Part shown: positions 39,290-47,100 of the stretch, in pieces | Numbering within the stretch: the first letter of the stretch is position 1 | How the letters are laid out: every line of letters starts with the position of its first letter | Source of the DNA: CAXBGS01 sp963975425 | GTDB taxonomy: Bacteria; Planctomycetota; Planctomycetia; Pirellulales; Pirellulaceae | Direction of reading: 5' to 3' | Length of the DNA: 64,000 nucleotides | NCBI GenBank assembly: GCA_963975425.1 | Contig: CAXBGS010000004.1 | Location: 124,001 to 188,000, forward strand | Program-made: the position numbers and the translations under genes | The notes under the pieces: model-generated | The model's input: the letters and a program-made list of their open reading frames with translations, nothing else | The model's database searches: none | What the model was told of the DNA's origin: nothing

Positions 39290-40429
39290 ATGGAAAACAC
39301 GAACCAAGAGCCCGCCTTTACCAGCGGAATCGCCGATACGTTCATGCAAGCGGCGGCAGACGTCAGCCAAAAAATGCGGATCCTTGTCGCCGATTCTAAT
39401 GCGACAATCCGCAAGCTGCTTCGACACTCACTGGCCAGCGAAGACTACGAGATCGTCGAGGCCGGTGACGGTCAGCAAGCCCTTGAACTTGCGATGCAGC
39501 GTCCCGAGCCACACGCCATTTTGATCGATGCACGCATCAAGGGCATTGATGGACTGCAAGTTTGTCGCCAGCTAAAAGGCGACATGCAGTACCGGACGAT
39601 TCCTGTGATTGTGATGACCACGACGGGTGCCAGCGAAGAAATCAGCGAAGCGGTCGATGCGGGAGCTGATGAATTTTTAAGCAAGCCGATCAATCGGTGT
39701 GAACTCGCGGTGCGGTTGCGATCGATCACTCGAATGCATCAAGGAAACTCGGAAATGATCGGCGCCGAAAGCGTCGCACTTTCGCTGGCCCGTGCCGTCG
39801 CCAGTAAAGATGGATACAGCAGCGGTCACGTCGAACAAGTGGCGAACTTTGCCGTCGCGTTCGGCAAGTCGCTTGGACTTGATTCAGCCGAACTGAAGAT
39901 GTTGCGTTACGGTGCGATTCTTCACAACGTTGGCAAGATCGCGATTCCTGACTCGATCCTGGAAAAGACCGGACCGCTGACACCACGCGAGCGCGCCTTG
40001 TTCCACCAGCATCCACGTGTCGGATGTGACATCTGCGCGCCGCTGAAACCGCTGCGTCCTGTGTTGCCGATCATCCGGCACCACAAAGAACATTTCGACG
40101 GAACGGGTTATCCCGATGGCCTACGAGGGGCTCAAATTCCTTTAATGGCGCAAGTCGTGGGCATTGTGGATGTCTACAGCGCGTTGACCAGCGACCGCCC
40201 GTTCCGACGTGCGAAGTCAAATGCCGAAGCGATTGAAATTCTGCGAGAACGCGCCTGCCAGGGAGTCCATGACTTGGAATTGGTCGAAAAATTCTGTGCC
40301 GCGTTTGCCGGTCAGAACAACGACGCCATCAGTCAGCTGGAATCGGTCATCGCGCCGGCTTCGGGTACGGGTACGGCTTCGGGCACGGGTAACACCGGGC
40401 CGACGAACTTGCCCACGACGATGGCCTAG
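39290..40429 (+). CDS. Receiver-HD-GYP response regulator with altered metal site
   Basis: This 379-residue protein has a receiver domain (phosphoacceptor Asp80 in LIDARIKG, Lys132 in LSKPIN) joined to an HD-GYP domain, which in active members hydrolyses cyclic di-GMP. The HD pair reads His212-Asn213 (LHNVGKIAIPD) and the HHE motif reads HHKE at 264-267, whereas EHFDGTGYPDG is normal. Two metal ligands therefore appear replaced and the domain may bind without hydrolysing. The C-terminus has a short Ser/Gly/Thr repeat from an 18-bp DNA repeat. It is the second gene of the signalling operon, 45 bp after the kinase. Confidence 0.9.
   Translation: MENTNQEPAFTSGIADTFMQAAADVSQKMRILVADSNATIRKLLRHSLASEDYEIVEAGDGQQALELAMQRPEPHAILIDARIKGIDGLQVCRQLKGDMQYRTIPVIVMTTTGASEEISEAVDAGADEFLSKPINRCELAVRLRSITRMHQGNSEMIGAESVALSLARAVASKDGYSSGHVEQVANFAVAFGKSLGLDSAELKMLRYGAILHNVGKIAIPDSILEKTGPLTPRERALFHQHPRVGCDICAPLKPLRPVLPIIRHHKEHFDGTGYPDGLRGAQIPLMAQVVGIVDVYSALTSDRPFRRAKSNAEAIEILRERACQGVHDLELVEKFCAAFAGQNNDAISQLESVIAPASGTGTASGTGNTGPTNLPTTMA
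40358..40393. repeat. In-frame 18-bp repeat at the end of the HD-GYP regulator
   Basis: Two units, 40358-40375 and 40376-40393 (gcttcgggtacgggtacg and a three-change variant), encode ASGTGT and ASGTGN near the C-terminus. Confidence 0.7.
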
Positions 40430-40453
40430 GCACTGGGGCGCGAGGAAAACACT

Positions 40454-40849
40454 ATGAGCGATACAACGCCAAGAATCCTGATCGCCGAAGACAACCCCGG
40501 GTTGGCTCGCGTTCTGTCATTCAAATTCAAGTCATCGGGTTTCGATCCCATCACATGCGCCAACGGAAAAGTGGCCTGGGAAGCATTCCAAACCGAATCC
40601 GTCGCTGCGGTCATCAGCGATCAAGAAATGCCCTATATGACCGGCTTAGAACTGTGTGAAAAAATTCGCCAGGTGGATCAAGGGATTCCCTTCTTTTTGG
40701 TGACCGGACGCCAGCTTGAATTGGTCGCCAGCGGTGCTGCCAACGGACTGAATATCACCAACATATTCGCCAAACCGTTCAGCCCAGGAACGGTTCAAAC
40801 GGCAGTCAGCGCGGCAATCATCGCATCGACCGGAGGGGCATCGGTATGA
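40454..40849 (+). CDS. Stand-alone receiver domain protein
   Basis: This 131-residue single receiver domain has an acidic pocket in IAEDNP, phosphoacceptor Asp56 in ISDQEMPYMTG, Thr84 in LVTGR and Lys107 in AKPF, so it should be phosphorylatable. It has no output domain and probably acts as a shuttle or as a partner of the next protein. GAGGA before the ATG serves as ribosome binding site. Its stop overlaps the start of the following HD-GYP gene as ATGA, a sign of coupled translation and fixed stoichiometry. Confidence 0.93.
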   Translation: MSDTTPRILIAEDNPGLARVLSFKFKSSGFDPITCANGKVAWEAFQTESVAAVISDQEMPYMTGLELCEKIRQVDQGIPFFLVTGRQLELVASGAANGLNITNIFAKPFSPGTVQTAVSAAIIASTGGASV

Positions 40850-42411
40850 ATCTATCGTCCTTTGAATCAGACACCCCTTCGCGTGGCGACGACGAGGAAG
40901 GGTCATGGCCGCCGACGCGTGACGCGAAGCTGGCCAAATTGATCGCTGAGCAAATGGCGGTGTCCGTCCGTTTGTGTGAGAAATCCGAACTGACCAGCGA
41001 CACGTTCATTCGTGACGCAGTCGAAAACGCGCCCGCAACGCAAACGCAGCCCTTGCCGCACGGTGCTGCCTCAATGGCCGTCTGCCTGCCCGGAGGATCG
41101 GTCGCTATTTGGACCGTCGACGCGGACCAGGCCGAAGCGCACTCGCGACACTGCAACACGATCTTGCAACTAGAAGTAATGCAGGCCAAAAAAGATCATG
41201 CCGAATCAGAAGTCGAAGCTTTGGCCACGCAAGTCTGCAACGATTTTGAAGAGCTGTCATTGATCCGTTCACTTGCCGCTGCGATGGCACTGCCCAACGG
41301 AAGCGGCGCGTATGAAGACTTAGTATCGCGTTCATTGCCGCCTCTGGTTCATGGAATCGGCGCGGTGTCGATGGCAACCGTGTTCCTCGACGAATCCGGC
41401 AAGGAATTGAACAAGCCGATTTGGGCGTGCGATGAAATCCTGACGCCTGAACAAACGCATGCGTTGATCCGACGCTACGCGGAAGAAGCAGCAATCCAGT
41501 CAGTCGTTCGAAACGAAATTGCATCGTCTAACGAAGACGCGTATGACGGACAACTGAACGAATTCATCATGATTCAGTGTCGCAGCGAAACACGTCTGCA
41601 TGGCTGGATCATTGCGTGCAACCGTGTCGATGATGCCAACCAGAATGTGCCTTGGGGACAACTGGGGTTCACGACCGTCCAGGCTTCGCTGATGGAAACA
41701 GCGACGAACCAGCTGGCCGCTCAGTTGCACAATGTCCGTTTGCTGCGACAGAAAGAAGAACTGTTTACCGATGTCATTCGAGCGTTAGTCAACGCCGTCG
41801 AAGCACGCGACCCGTACACGTGCGGCCATAGCGAACGCGTCGCGAGTTTTGCCCGCTGCCTTGCACTGGTCAGCAACCAACCTGCCGGTGCACACGAGCG
41901 GGTTTATTTGACCGGCTTGCTGCACGACGTTGGTAAAATCGCGATTCCCGATGGCGTGCTGCAAAAACCCGGCAAACTTGACGACGATGAACGAGCGATC
42001 ATCGAAACTCATACCGATGCCGGTTGGCGTATCCTGCACGAACTCGACGCACTGCGCGATGTGCTGCCGGGTGTTCTGTATCACCACGAGCACTACGACG
42101 GTAACGGATACCCAGACGGATTGGTTGGCGAAAACATTCCCATCGACGGACGAATCCTGGCCGTGTGTGACGCATTCGACGCTATGACCAGCGATCGCCC
42201 CTATCGGGGCGGGATGCCCGTCGAAAAGGCGCTTTCGATTCTGCAAGAAGGAAGCGGCAAATTTTGGGATCCTGTCCTGATCGACGCGTTTGCGAACAAC
42301 ATTGATAAAATGGATGCCATCAGGATTTCACATCAACCGCGAAAACCTGCCGAACGGCCCGCGCCGATCAATGGGGTACCGACGCTGAACATCTTACCCT
42401 CGATGGTCTAG
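40846..42411 (+). CDS. HD-GYP domain phosphodiesterase with GAF-like region
   Basis: This is a 521-residue cytoplasmic protein. A charged N-terminal part (1-110) and a short coiled coil (AKKDHAESEVEALATQV) lead to a GAF-like region (about 135-300). The C-terminal HD-GYP domain has intact motifs: LLHDVGKIAIPDGVLQKPG near 360, YHHEHYDGNGYPDG and DAFDAMTSDRPYR. It should hydrolyse cyclic di-GMP. It is translationally coupled to the lone receiver upstream and is the only HD-GYP of the operon with a complete metal site. It probably supplies the catalytic output of the cluster. Confidence 0.93.
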   Translation: MNLSSFESDTPSRGDDEEGSWPPTRDAKLAKLIAEQMAVSVRLCEKSELTSDTFIRDAVENAPATQTQPLPHGAASMAVCLPGGSVAIWTVDADQAEAHSRHCNTILQLEVMQAKKDHAESEVEALATQVCNDFEELSLIRSLAAAMALPNGSGAYEDLVSRSLPPLVHGIGAVSMATVFLDESGKELNKPIWACDEILTPEQTHALIRRYAEEAAIQSVVRNEIASSNEDAYDGQLNEFIMIQCRSETRLHGWIIACNRVDDANQNVPWGQLGFTTVQASLMETATNQLAAQLHNVRLLRQKEELFTDVIRALVNAVEARDPYTCGHSERVASFARCLALVSNQPAGAHERVYLTGLLHDVGKIAIPDGVLQKPGKLDDDERAIIETHTDAGWRILHELDALRDVLPGVLYHHEHYDGNGYPDGLVGENIPIDGRILAVCDAFDAMTSDRPYRGGMPVEKALSILQEGSGKFWDPVLIDAFANNIDKMDAIRISHQPRKPAERPAPINGVPTLNILPSMV

Positions 42412-42490
42412 CCGACCGAATCGTCATGTTCGTGGCTAGCCGCCGCCTTTTAAAAACGCTGTGGATGTCGCGATTAACCCGCGGGCGCCG

Positions 42491-42578
42491 ATGCCCAGCG
42501 AGCTCGGATTCTCAGCGATTCTGATTCTCAGCGAGCTCGGAGATGCCCAGCGACGTCGGATTCTCAGCGAGTCTGATT
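42491..42578. repeat. 52-bp period direct repeat after the signalling operon
   Basis: Units beginning with atgcccagcga at 42491 and 42543 share 'gtcggattctcagcga' type sequence, and shorter ctcagcga-ctcgga elements recur within each. It lies between the HD-GYP stop and the convergent sulfatase end. Confidence 0.65.
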
Positions 42579-42588
42579 TGATTCCCAG

Positions 42589-44007
42589 TTACGGTGCCAG
42601 CTCACTTAGGTCCAGCTCATCGTTCATCGATCTTTGCAAGTTTTGCAGCTGCGCAAATAGCTCTTTCGCAATGGGTTGCATTGCCGCTTGGTCGATCAAA
42701 TCGGTCGTTTCCATCGGATCGTTCTGCACATCGTATAGACGCATTGCTTTTGCTTGTGGATACACGATCAATTTGTATTGGTCGGTACGAATGCTTCGCT
42801 GCTTGTCCAAGTAGCAACCGTAAATTTGTTCGTACGGGCTGGGACCGCCACGAAGCATCGGCAGGACGCTGTTAAATTCAACGTGTTCTGGCTTCTTGAT
42901 TCCGGCCAGGTCTAGCGTCGTCGGCATGACATCTTGCAAATAGATCGGTTCGTCGACCTTTCCGCCTGCGTCCACATTGGGCCCCACCACCATGAACGGG
43001 ACGCGAACGCTGTGGTCATACATGTTCTGTTTACCCAGCAGCCCGTGCTGGCCACACGCCAATCCGTGATCGGCAGTGAAAAAGATCCAAGTATTGTCGG
43101 CCTTCCCGGTCGATTCCAAGGCGTCCAAGATACGACCGATCATCGCATCCATGTGCGTGATGATCGCGTAGTATTCTTGTCGATTGACTTTGATCGCATG
43201 CGGTGTCCGAGGAAACGGCGCCAAACGCTCATCGCGCAGTTTGGTTCCGCAACCGATCTCTTCGGCGTATGGGTACATCGGCTGAAAATTCACGGGCATC
43301 TCGATCGATTCGACCGGATATCGATTCACGTATTCCGCCGGGCTCTGGCGCGGATCGTGAGGCGCGTTGAAGGCTAAGTACATGAAAAACGGATCATCAC
43401 TCTGTTGTGCGTCTTTCATGAAATCGTCGGCGTGATTGGCAACCACCTCGCTCCAGTGGGTGCCGCCTTCCCAGTATCCACCAAACTTTGGGTCCGATGG
43501 CGACCACGTATCTTGCCCCGGTCCGAGCGGCCGGTTGTAACCCTCCGGCGTGGCTGTTGGCATCCCGGGCCGAACGTCACGCGCGACGTCAAATGCTTTC
43601 TCGGCAGATGCTTTGCAGTGCCATTTGCCAGTCATGTACGTGCGGTAACCGGCTGATTTCATGTACTCGCTCCACCATCGCCCCTGCTCACGTTCTTGTT
43701 CGGACTGATTCCAAATTTTGTTTGCGTTCCACACATAGCGACCACTGTTCAGCATGGTCCGACTGGCCACACATACCGCACCGCTCCAAGACCCCATGTT
43801 GTAGGCGTGGGTGAACGTCGTGCCTTGCTTGGCAAGTCGATCGAGGTTGGGCGTCTGGACTTCGTCGTACCCGAGTGCGTTGATCGTTTGAAAGCACTGA
43901 TCGTCGGCGAAAATGAAGACAATATTCGGTTTTTCGGCAGCCGATGTAACAGCTACTTGAAAACCGATCCAACAAAACAACAACGCGGAAAGAGCGATTC
44001 GAGACAT
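42589..44007 (-). CDS. Exported sulfatase with CxAxR active-site variant
   Basis: This 472-residue protein has a signal peptide (IALSALLFCWIGFQVAVTSAA). A sulfatase alkaline-phosphatase-like fold begins at PNIVFIFADDQCFQ, where FADDQ holds calcium ligands. The formylglycine motif is CVASR (Cys79 to Arg83) followed by LNSGR, so Ala replaces the usual Pro of CxPxR. The metal site ends with FTADHGLACGQHGLLGK. It resembles iduronate or choline sulfatase-type family members that act on polysaccharides; the substrate is unknown. It is divergent from a second sulfatase. Confidence 0.92.
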   Translation of the reverse strand: MSRIALSALLFCWIGFQVAVTSAAEKPNIVFIFADDQCFQTINALGYDEVQTPNLDRLAKQGTTFTHAYNMGSWSGAVCVASRTMLNSGRYVWNANKIWNQSEQEREQGRWWSEYMKSAGYRTYMTGKWHCKASAEKAFDVARDVRPGMPTATPEGYNRPLGPGQDTWSPSDPKFGGYWEGGTHWSEVVANHADDFMKDAQQSDDPFFMYLAFNAPHDPRQSPAEYVNRYPVESIEMPVNFQPMYPYAEEIGCGTKLRDERLAPFPRTPHAIKVNRQEYYAIITHMDAMIGRILDALESTGKADNTWIFFTADHGLACGQHGLLGKQNMYDHSVRVPFMVVGPNVDAGGKVDEPIYLQDVMPTTLDLAGIKKPEHVEFNSVLPMLRGGPSPYEQIYGCYLDKQRSIRTDQYKLIVYPQAKAMRLYDVQNDPMETTDLIDQAAMQPIAKELFAQLQNLQRSMNDELDLSELAP

Positions 44008-44445
44008 AGGGCAGCAGTAATTGATTCGGAGTGAGGCGAGTGAGTTTTTTCGAGAGACCGCCGAGACGGAAAACGCCGATGAAAGCCGATCGCCGCGAGC
44101 GATGGAATCATCCGAGTGGGATCAACATTCTAGCAAGATCGAAGATCGCTGAGTCGGCCGGCGGGAATCGTCCCCGCCAGCCGCCATGACTTGCTTGGCA
44201 AAATATCTCAATGCGTCGCCGTCGCGATGCATTGATCCGGCTTCGCATCTAGGAGAAACTGGATGCTGCCCAGTCGGGAATTGAAATGCAAGAAAATCGG
44301 TCAATCGAACTTCGCTAGCACGCCCTGCGTTTCCGTCGCGGTATTCGCTTGGGTCCAGCTAGATTTTTCCCTCGTCAGGTGCGATTGGAATCGCCGATCC
44401 ATCCGTCCCCGCCCCAGTTAGCCCCCCCCTCACCAAACGACTGCT
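44008..44445. promoter_or_regulatory. Divergent region between two sulfatase genes
   Basis: About 440 bp separate the two divergent sulfatases and should hold both promoters. Apart from a purine-rich run near 44020-44070 nothing recognisable was seen: no hairpin, operator or convincing reading frame. Confidence 0.4.
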
Positions 44446-45984
44446 GTGAAATCAATCGCCACGCCTTCGCGTTTATGTTTCGGTCTGCTTGCCCTCATCA
44501 CGATGCTCGGTGGCAACGCTGCTTGGGCGGAAAAGCCGAATGTGTTGCTGATCCTGGTCGATGACTTGAAACCCGCAATCGGCTGCTACGGCGACGCGGT
44601 CGCGAACACGCCCAATCTGGATGCGCTCGCATCACGCGGCATGCGTTTCGACATGGCTTACTGCAACCAAGCCGTGTGTGCACCGTCGCGATTCACGCTG
44701 ATGCTGGGCTCGCATTCGACATCGACCGGGCTCTATGGACTGGGCAACAATTTGCGAAGCGTCATTCCTGATGCGGTCACGATGCCTCAACATTTCGCGA
44801 GTCATGGTTACCGGACCGAATCGCTTGGCAAAGTCTTTCACATCGGACACGGCAATCTGGGTGACCCCGTTTCATTTTCACAACCGCATTTCAAAGAAAA
44901 GGTCATCGAATACGTCGATCCAAAGAGTACCGATGGTGGACAGCTAACACGCGAAGAGGCCTTTTTTACCAACCAGCAACTCGGAAACATCAAAGCGCTG
45001 CCGCGTGGCGCCGCGTTCGAGTCACCCGACGTTGATGATGACGCGTATGCCGACGGACGTGTCGCCGAGGAAACGATTAACCGTCTGCGCGCAGCGAAGC
45101 GGCGTCGCGAACAAGACGGGACGCCGTTCTTCATCGCAGCCGGATTCGCTCGACCACACTTACCGTTCTCTGCGCCAAAGAAGTACTGGGATTTGTATGA
45201 TCCCCAAAACCTGCCAATGCCGGCGTACGAAAAACCGCCTGAGGCCGCGCCGGAAGTGGCAGGCAAAAAGGGCGGAGAAATCACCAACTATAAACCCGTT
45301 CCCGACAACCGCGAGGACGAGATTTCCGACGACCTGAAACGAAAACTGATCCACGGCTATTACGCCAGCACAAGTTTCGTCGACGCGCAAATCGGTAAGG
45401 TCACCACCGAACTTGATCGGCTGGGACTGTTCGACAACACGATCGTCATCCTCTGGGGCGACCACGGTTTCCACTTGGGCGATCTAGGAATTTGGACCAA
45501 ACACACCAATTACGAACAAGCCAACCGTATCCCGATCTTGATCGCGGCACCCGGAGTCACACGGCCCGGTTCGTCGACGAAGCAATTGACCGAGAGTGTC
45601 GATATCTTTCCGACCGTGTCCGAATTGGCAGGACTTCCCGCACCGCAGGGGCCACAACCGATCGATGGCGTTAGCCTGGTTCCAGTGCTGAGAGATACTG
45701 CCGCGCGAGTGCGTGACCATGCTTACCACGCTTATCCCAAAGCGAAATTGGGGCGGTCGATTCGAACCCCACGATTTCGCCTGGTCCAGTGGAAACAACC
45801 CGGCGCGGACGAAACGACCGCGGAATACGAACTGTACGACTACGTGAAAGATCCGCTGGAAACGAAAAACCTAGCTTCGCATCGCCCGAAAAAGGTCGCA
45901 GAACTGAAAGCGATTTTGGCGAAGTACCCGGAAGCAAAAAAGCGAGCGTCGAAACCGAAAAAGAAGAACGCGCCCAAAAAGTAA
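44446..45984 (+). CDS. Exported sulfatase, iduronate-2-sulfatase-like
   Basis: This 512-residue protein starts at a GTG with a signal peptide (LCFGLLALITMLGGNAAWA). Metal-binding LVDDLKP, a canonical CAPSR motif (Cys78 to Arg82) and WGDHGFHLGD are all present. Such enzymes remove sulfate esters from sugars, here most like the iduronate-2-sulfatase subgroup (VSELAGLPAP, LYDYVKDPLET). The last 15 residues are very Lys-rich (KKRASKPKKKN), an unusual tail that could aid binding to polyanions. It is divergent from the CxAxR sulfatase and probably shares the role of using marine sulfated polysaccharide. Confidence 0.94.
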   Translation: MKSIATPSRLCFGLLALITMLGGNAAWAEKPNVLLILVDDLKPAIGCYGDAVANTPNLDALASRGMRFDMAYCNQAVCAPSRFTLMLGSHSTSTGLYGLGNNLRSVIPDAVTMPQHFASHGYRTESLGKVFHIGHGNLGDPVSFSQPHFKEKVIEYVDPKSTDGGQLTREEAFFTNQQLGNIKALPRGAAFESPDVDDDAYADGRVAEETINRLRAAKRRREQDGTPFFIAAGFARPHLPFSAPKKYWDLYDPQNLPMPAYEKPPEAAPEVAGKKGGEITNYKPVPDNREDEISDDLKRKLIHGYYASTSFVDAQIGKVTTELDRLGLFDNTIVILWGDHGFHLGDLGIWTKHTNYEQANRIPILIAAPGVTRPGSSTKQLTESVDIFPTVSELAGLPAPQGPQPIDGVSLVPVLRDTAARVRDHAYHAYPKAKLGRSIRTPRFRLVQWKQPGADETTAEYELYDYVKDPLETKNLASHRPKKVAELKAILAKYPEAKKRASKPKKKNAPKK

Positions 45985-46025
45985 GTCGGCCGGGCGCGAT
46001 GACCGCTTTCGTGTGATCAACGGGG

Positions 46026-46058
46026 CACTGCCGCCGTGGCGGAAGCCACTGGGCGGTG
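46026..46058. terminator. Hairpin between convergent genes
   Basis: A stem of cactgcc against ggcggtg (with one G-T pair) encloses gtggc-ggaa-gccac, giving a compact two-part hairpin between the sulfatase stop and the convergent unknown gene. It lacks a T-tract but could terminate transcription in both directions. Confidence 0.4.
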
Positions 46059-46091
46059 ATGATATTCGCTTGCCCGTTCCCTGACGGTCGT

Positions 46092-46868
46092 TCAATCCTT
46101 TGACCAGGGCAGATACAAATCGATTTGCGATTCGCCAAAGATGCGATACTTCACGCCGCAACGCCACAGTTGAAAATATGGCTCGAAAGGATCGTCGACC
46201 GCCGCAGCTTGGGCATACAGCGGCCACATCAGATAGTCCCTCAGCATCGCATCACAGGCGATGAAGTAATAGGCTTGTCGCAGCACGGCGGCGTGCGGAT
46301 CCGCCGCGTCGATGCGAGCGGTCAGCATCGTCACGTCGTTTTGGAAAGCCTTCAATAGCTCCGACTTTTCCTCTTCGCGTCGAGGGTGCTTGGGCGGAAT
46401 GCCTTCCAACACGCGAATCTTTGGAATGGGCTGCAGCGCGCCGACCGTCTCGACATCACCCAGCATCAAAGCTAGCTCCGTCAGCCCCTCGATCCACTGA
46501 ATCGCTTTCTGGTGCGCGACATCTGGAGCGATCGGCTGCGGATTTCGTACGACAAAGTATGCGTCGCGTCCACCTTGCGGACGTCGGTCGTCGCCGGCAA
46601 CATCGAATAGCGTTTGCAGACGCTCACGCAACTGCTCGCCCGAAGAAACTTGATCGAATGCCCCGGCTAGCCCCTCGCCGTCAGGGCGAAAGGATTGAAA
46701 TAGCCCGATAAGCGAATCGGCCTGTGATGAGTCGACATGCGGCGAGTCTGGCTGTGAACCCGACTTTGAAGACGCAACCACATCGGGAACGACACCGGTC
46801 TGCTGCGGCGCGCTGGGGTCGAATCCTGCCAGATCATGCAACTTTTTTACAAGTTCGTCCGTCGGCAT
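46092..46868 (-). CDS. Unknown cytoplasmic protein
   Basis: This is a 258-residue protein without signal peptide or transmembrane segment. The first 70 residues are polar and Ser/Asp-rich (low complexity). From about 115 the sequence is helical (AIQWIEGLTELALMLGDVE, LLKAFQNDVTMLTARID, VLRQAYYFIACDAMLRDYLMWPLY). It ends in YRIFGESQIDLYLPW. No family was recognised. It stands between a convergent sulfatase and the efflux locus, with no obvious operon partner. Confidence 0.65.
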   Translation of the reverse strand: MPTDELVKKLHDLAGFDPSAPQQTGVVPDVVASSKSGSQPDSPHVDSSQADSLIGLFQSFRPDGEGLAGAFDQVSSGEQLRERLQTLFDVAGDDRRPQGGRDAYFVVRNPQPIAPDVAHQKAIQWIEGLTELALMLGDVETVGALQPIPKIRVLEGIPPKHPRREEEKSELLKAFQNDVTMLTARIDAADPHAAVLRQAYYFIACDAMLRDYLMWPLYAQAAAVDDPFEPYFQLWRCGVKYRIFGESQIDLYLPWSKD

Positions 46869-47100
46869 CTCGTGCTACCGTCATCTTTCTGGGAATAAGT
46901 ACTGGCAATCATCGTCACGCAAAGCCACGTTACAGCCTATCGATACCGAACCACTTGTTTCGGTGTCGGTCGCCGTCACAGATCAAGTTTGGCGCGACGG
47001 ACTGGAGGCTGGCTTTGGGGGCGCAAGTATCGACTTCGCCCCAAATAGGATACAGGCGAGAGAAGCCCCGCGAGGAAGTTTTTTGCCGGTGCGGAGTCGA
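46869..47100. other. Short gap between the unknown gene and the efflux outer-membrane gene
   Basis: This 232-bp region contains the promoter of the preceding minus-strand gene and the 3' end of the outer-membrane gene. No repeat or clear terminator was recognised. Confidence 0.3.
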
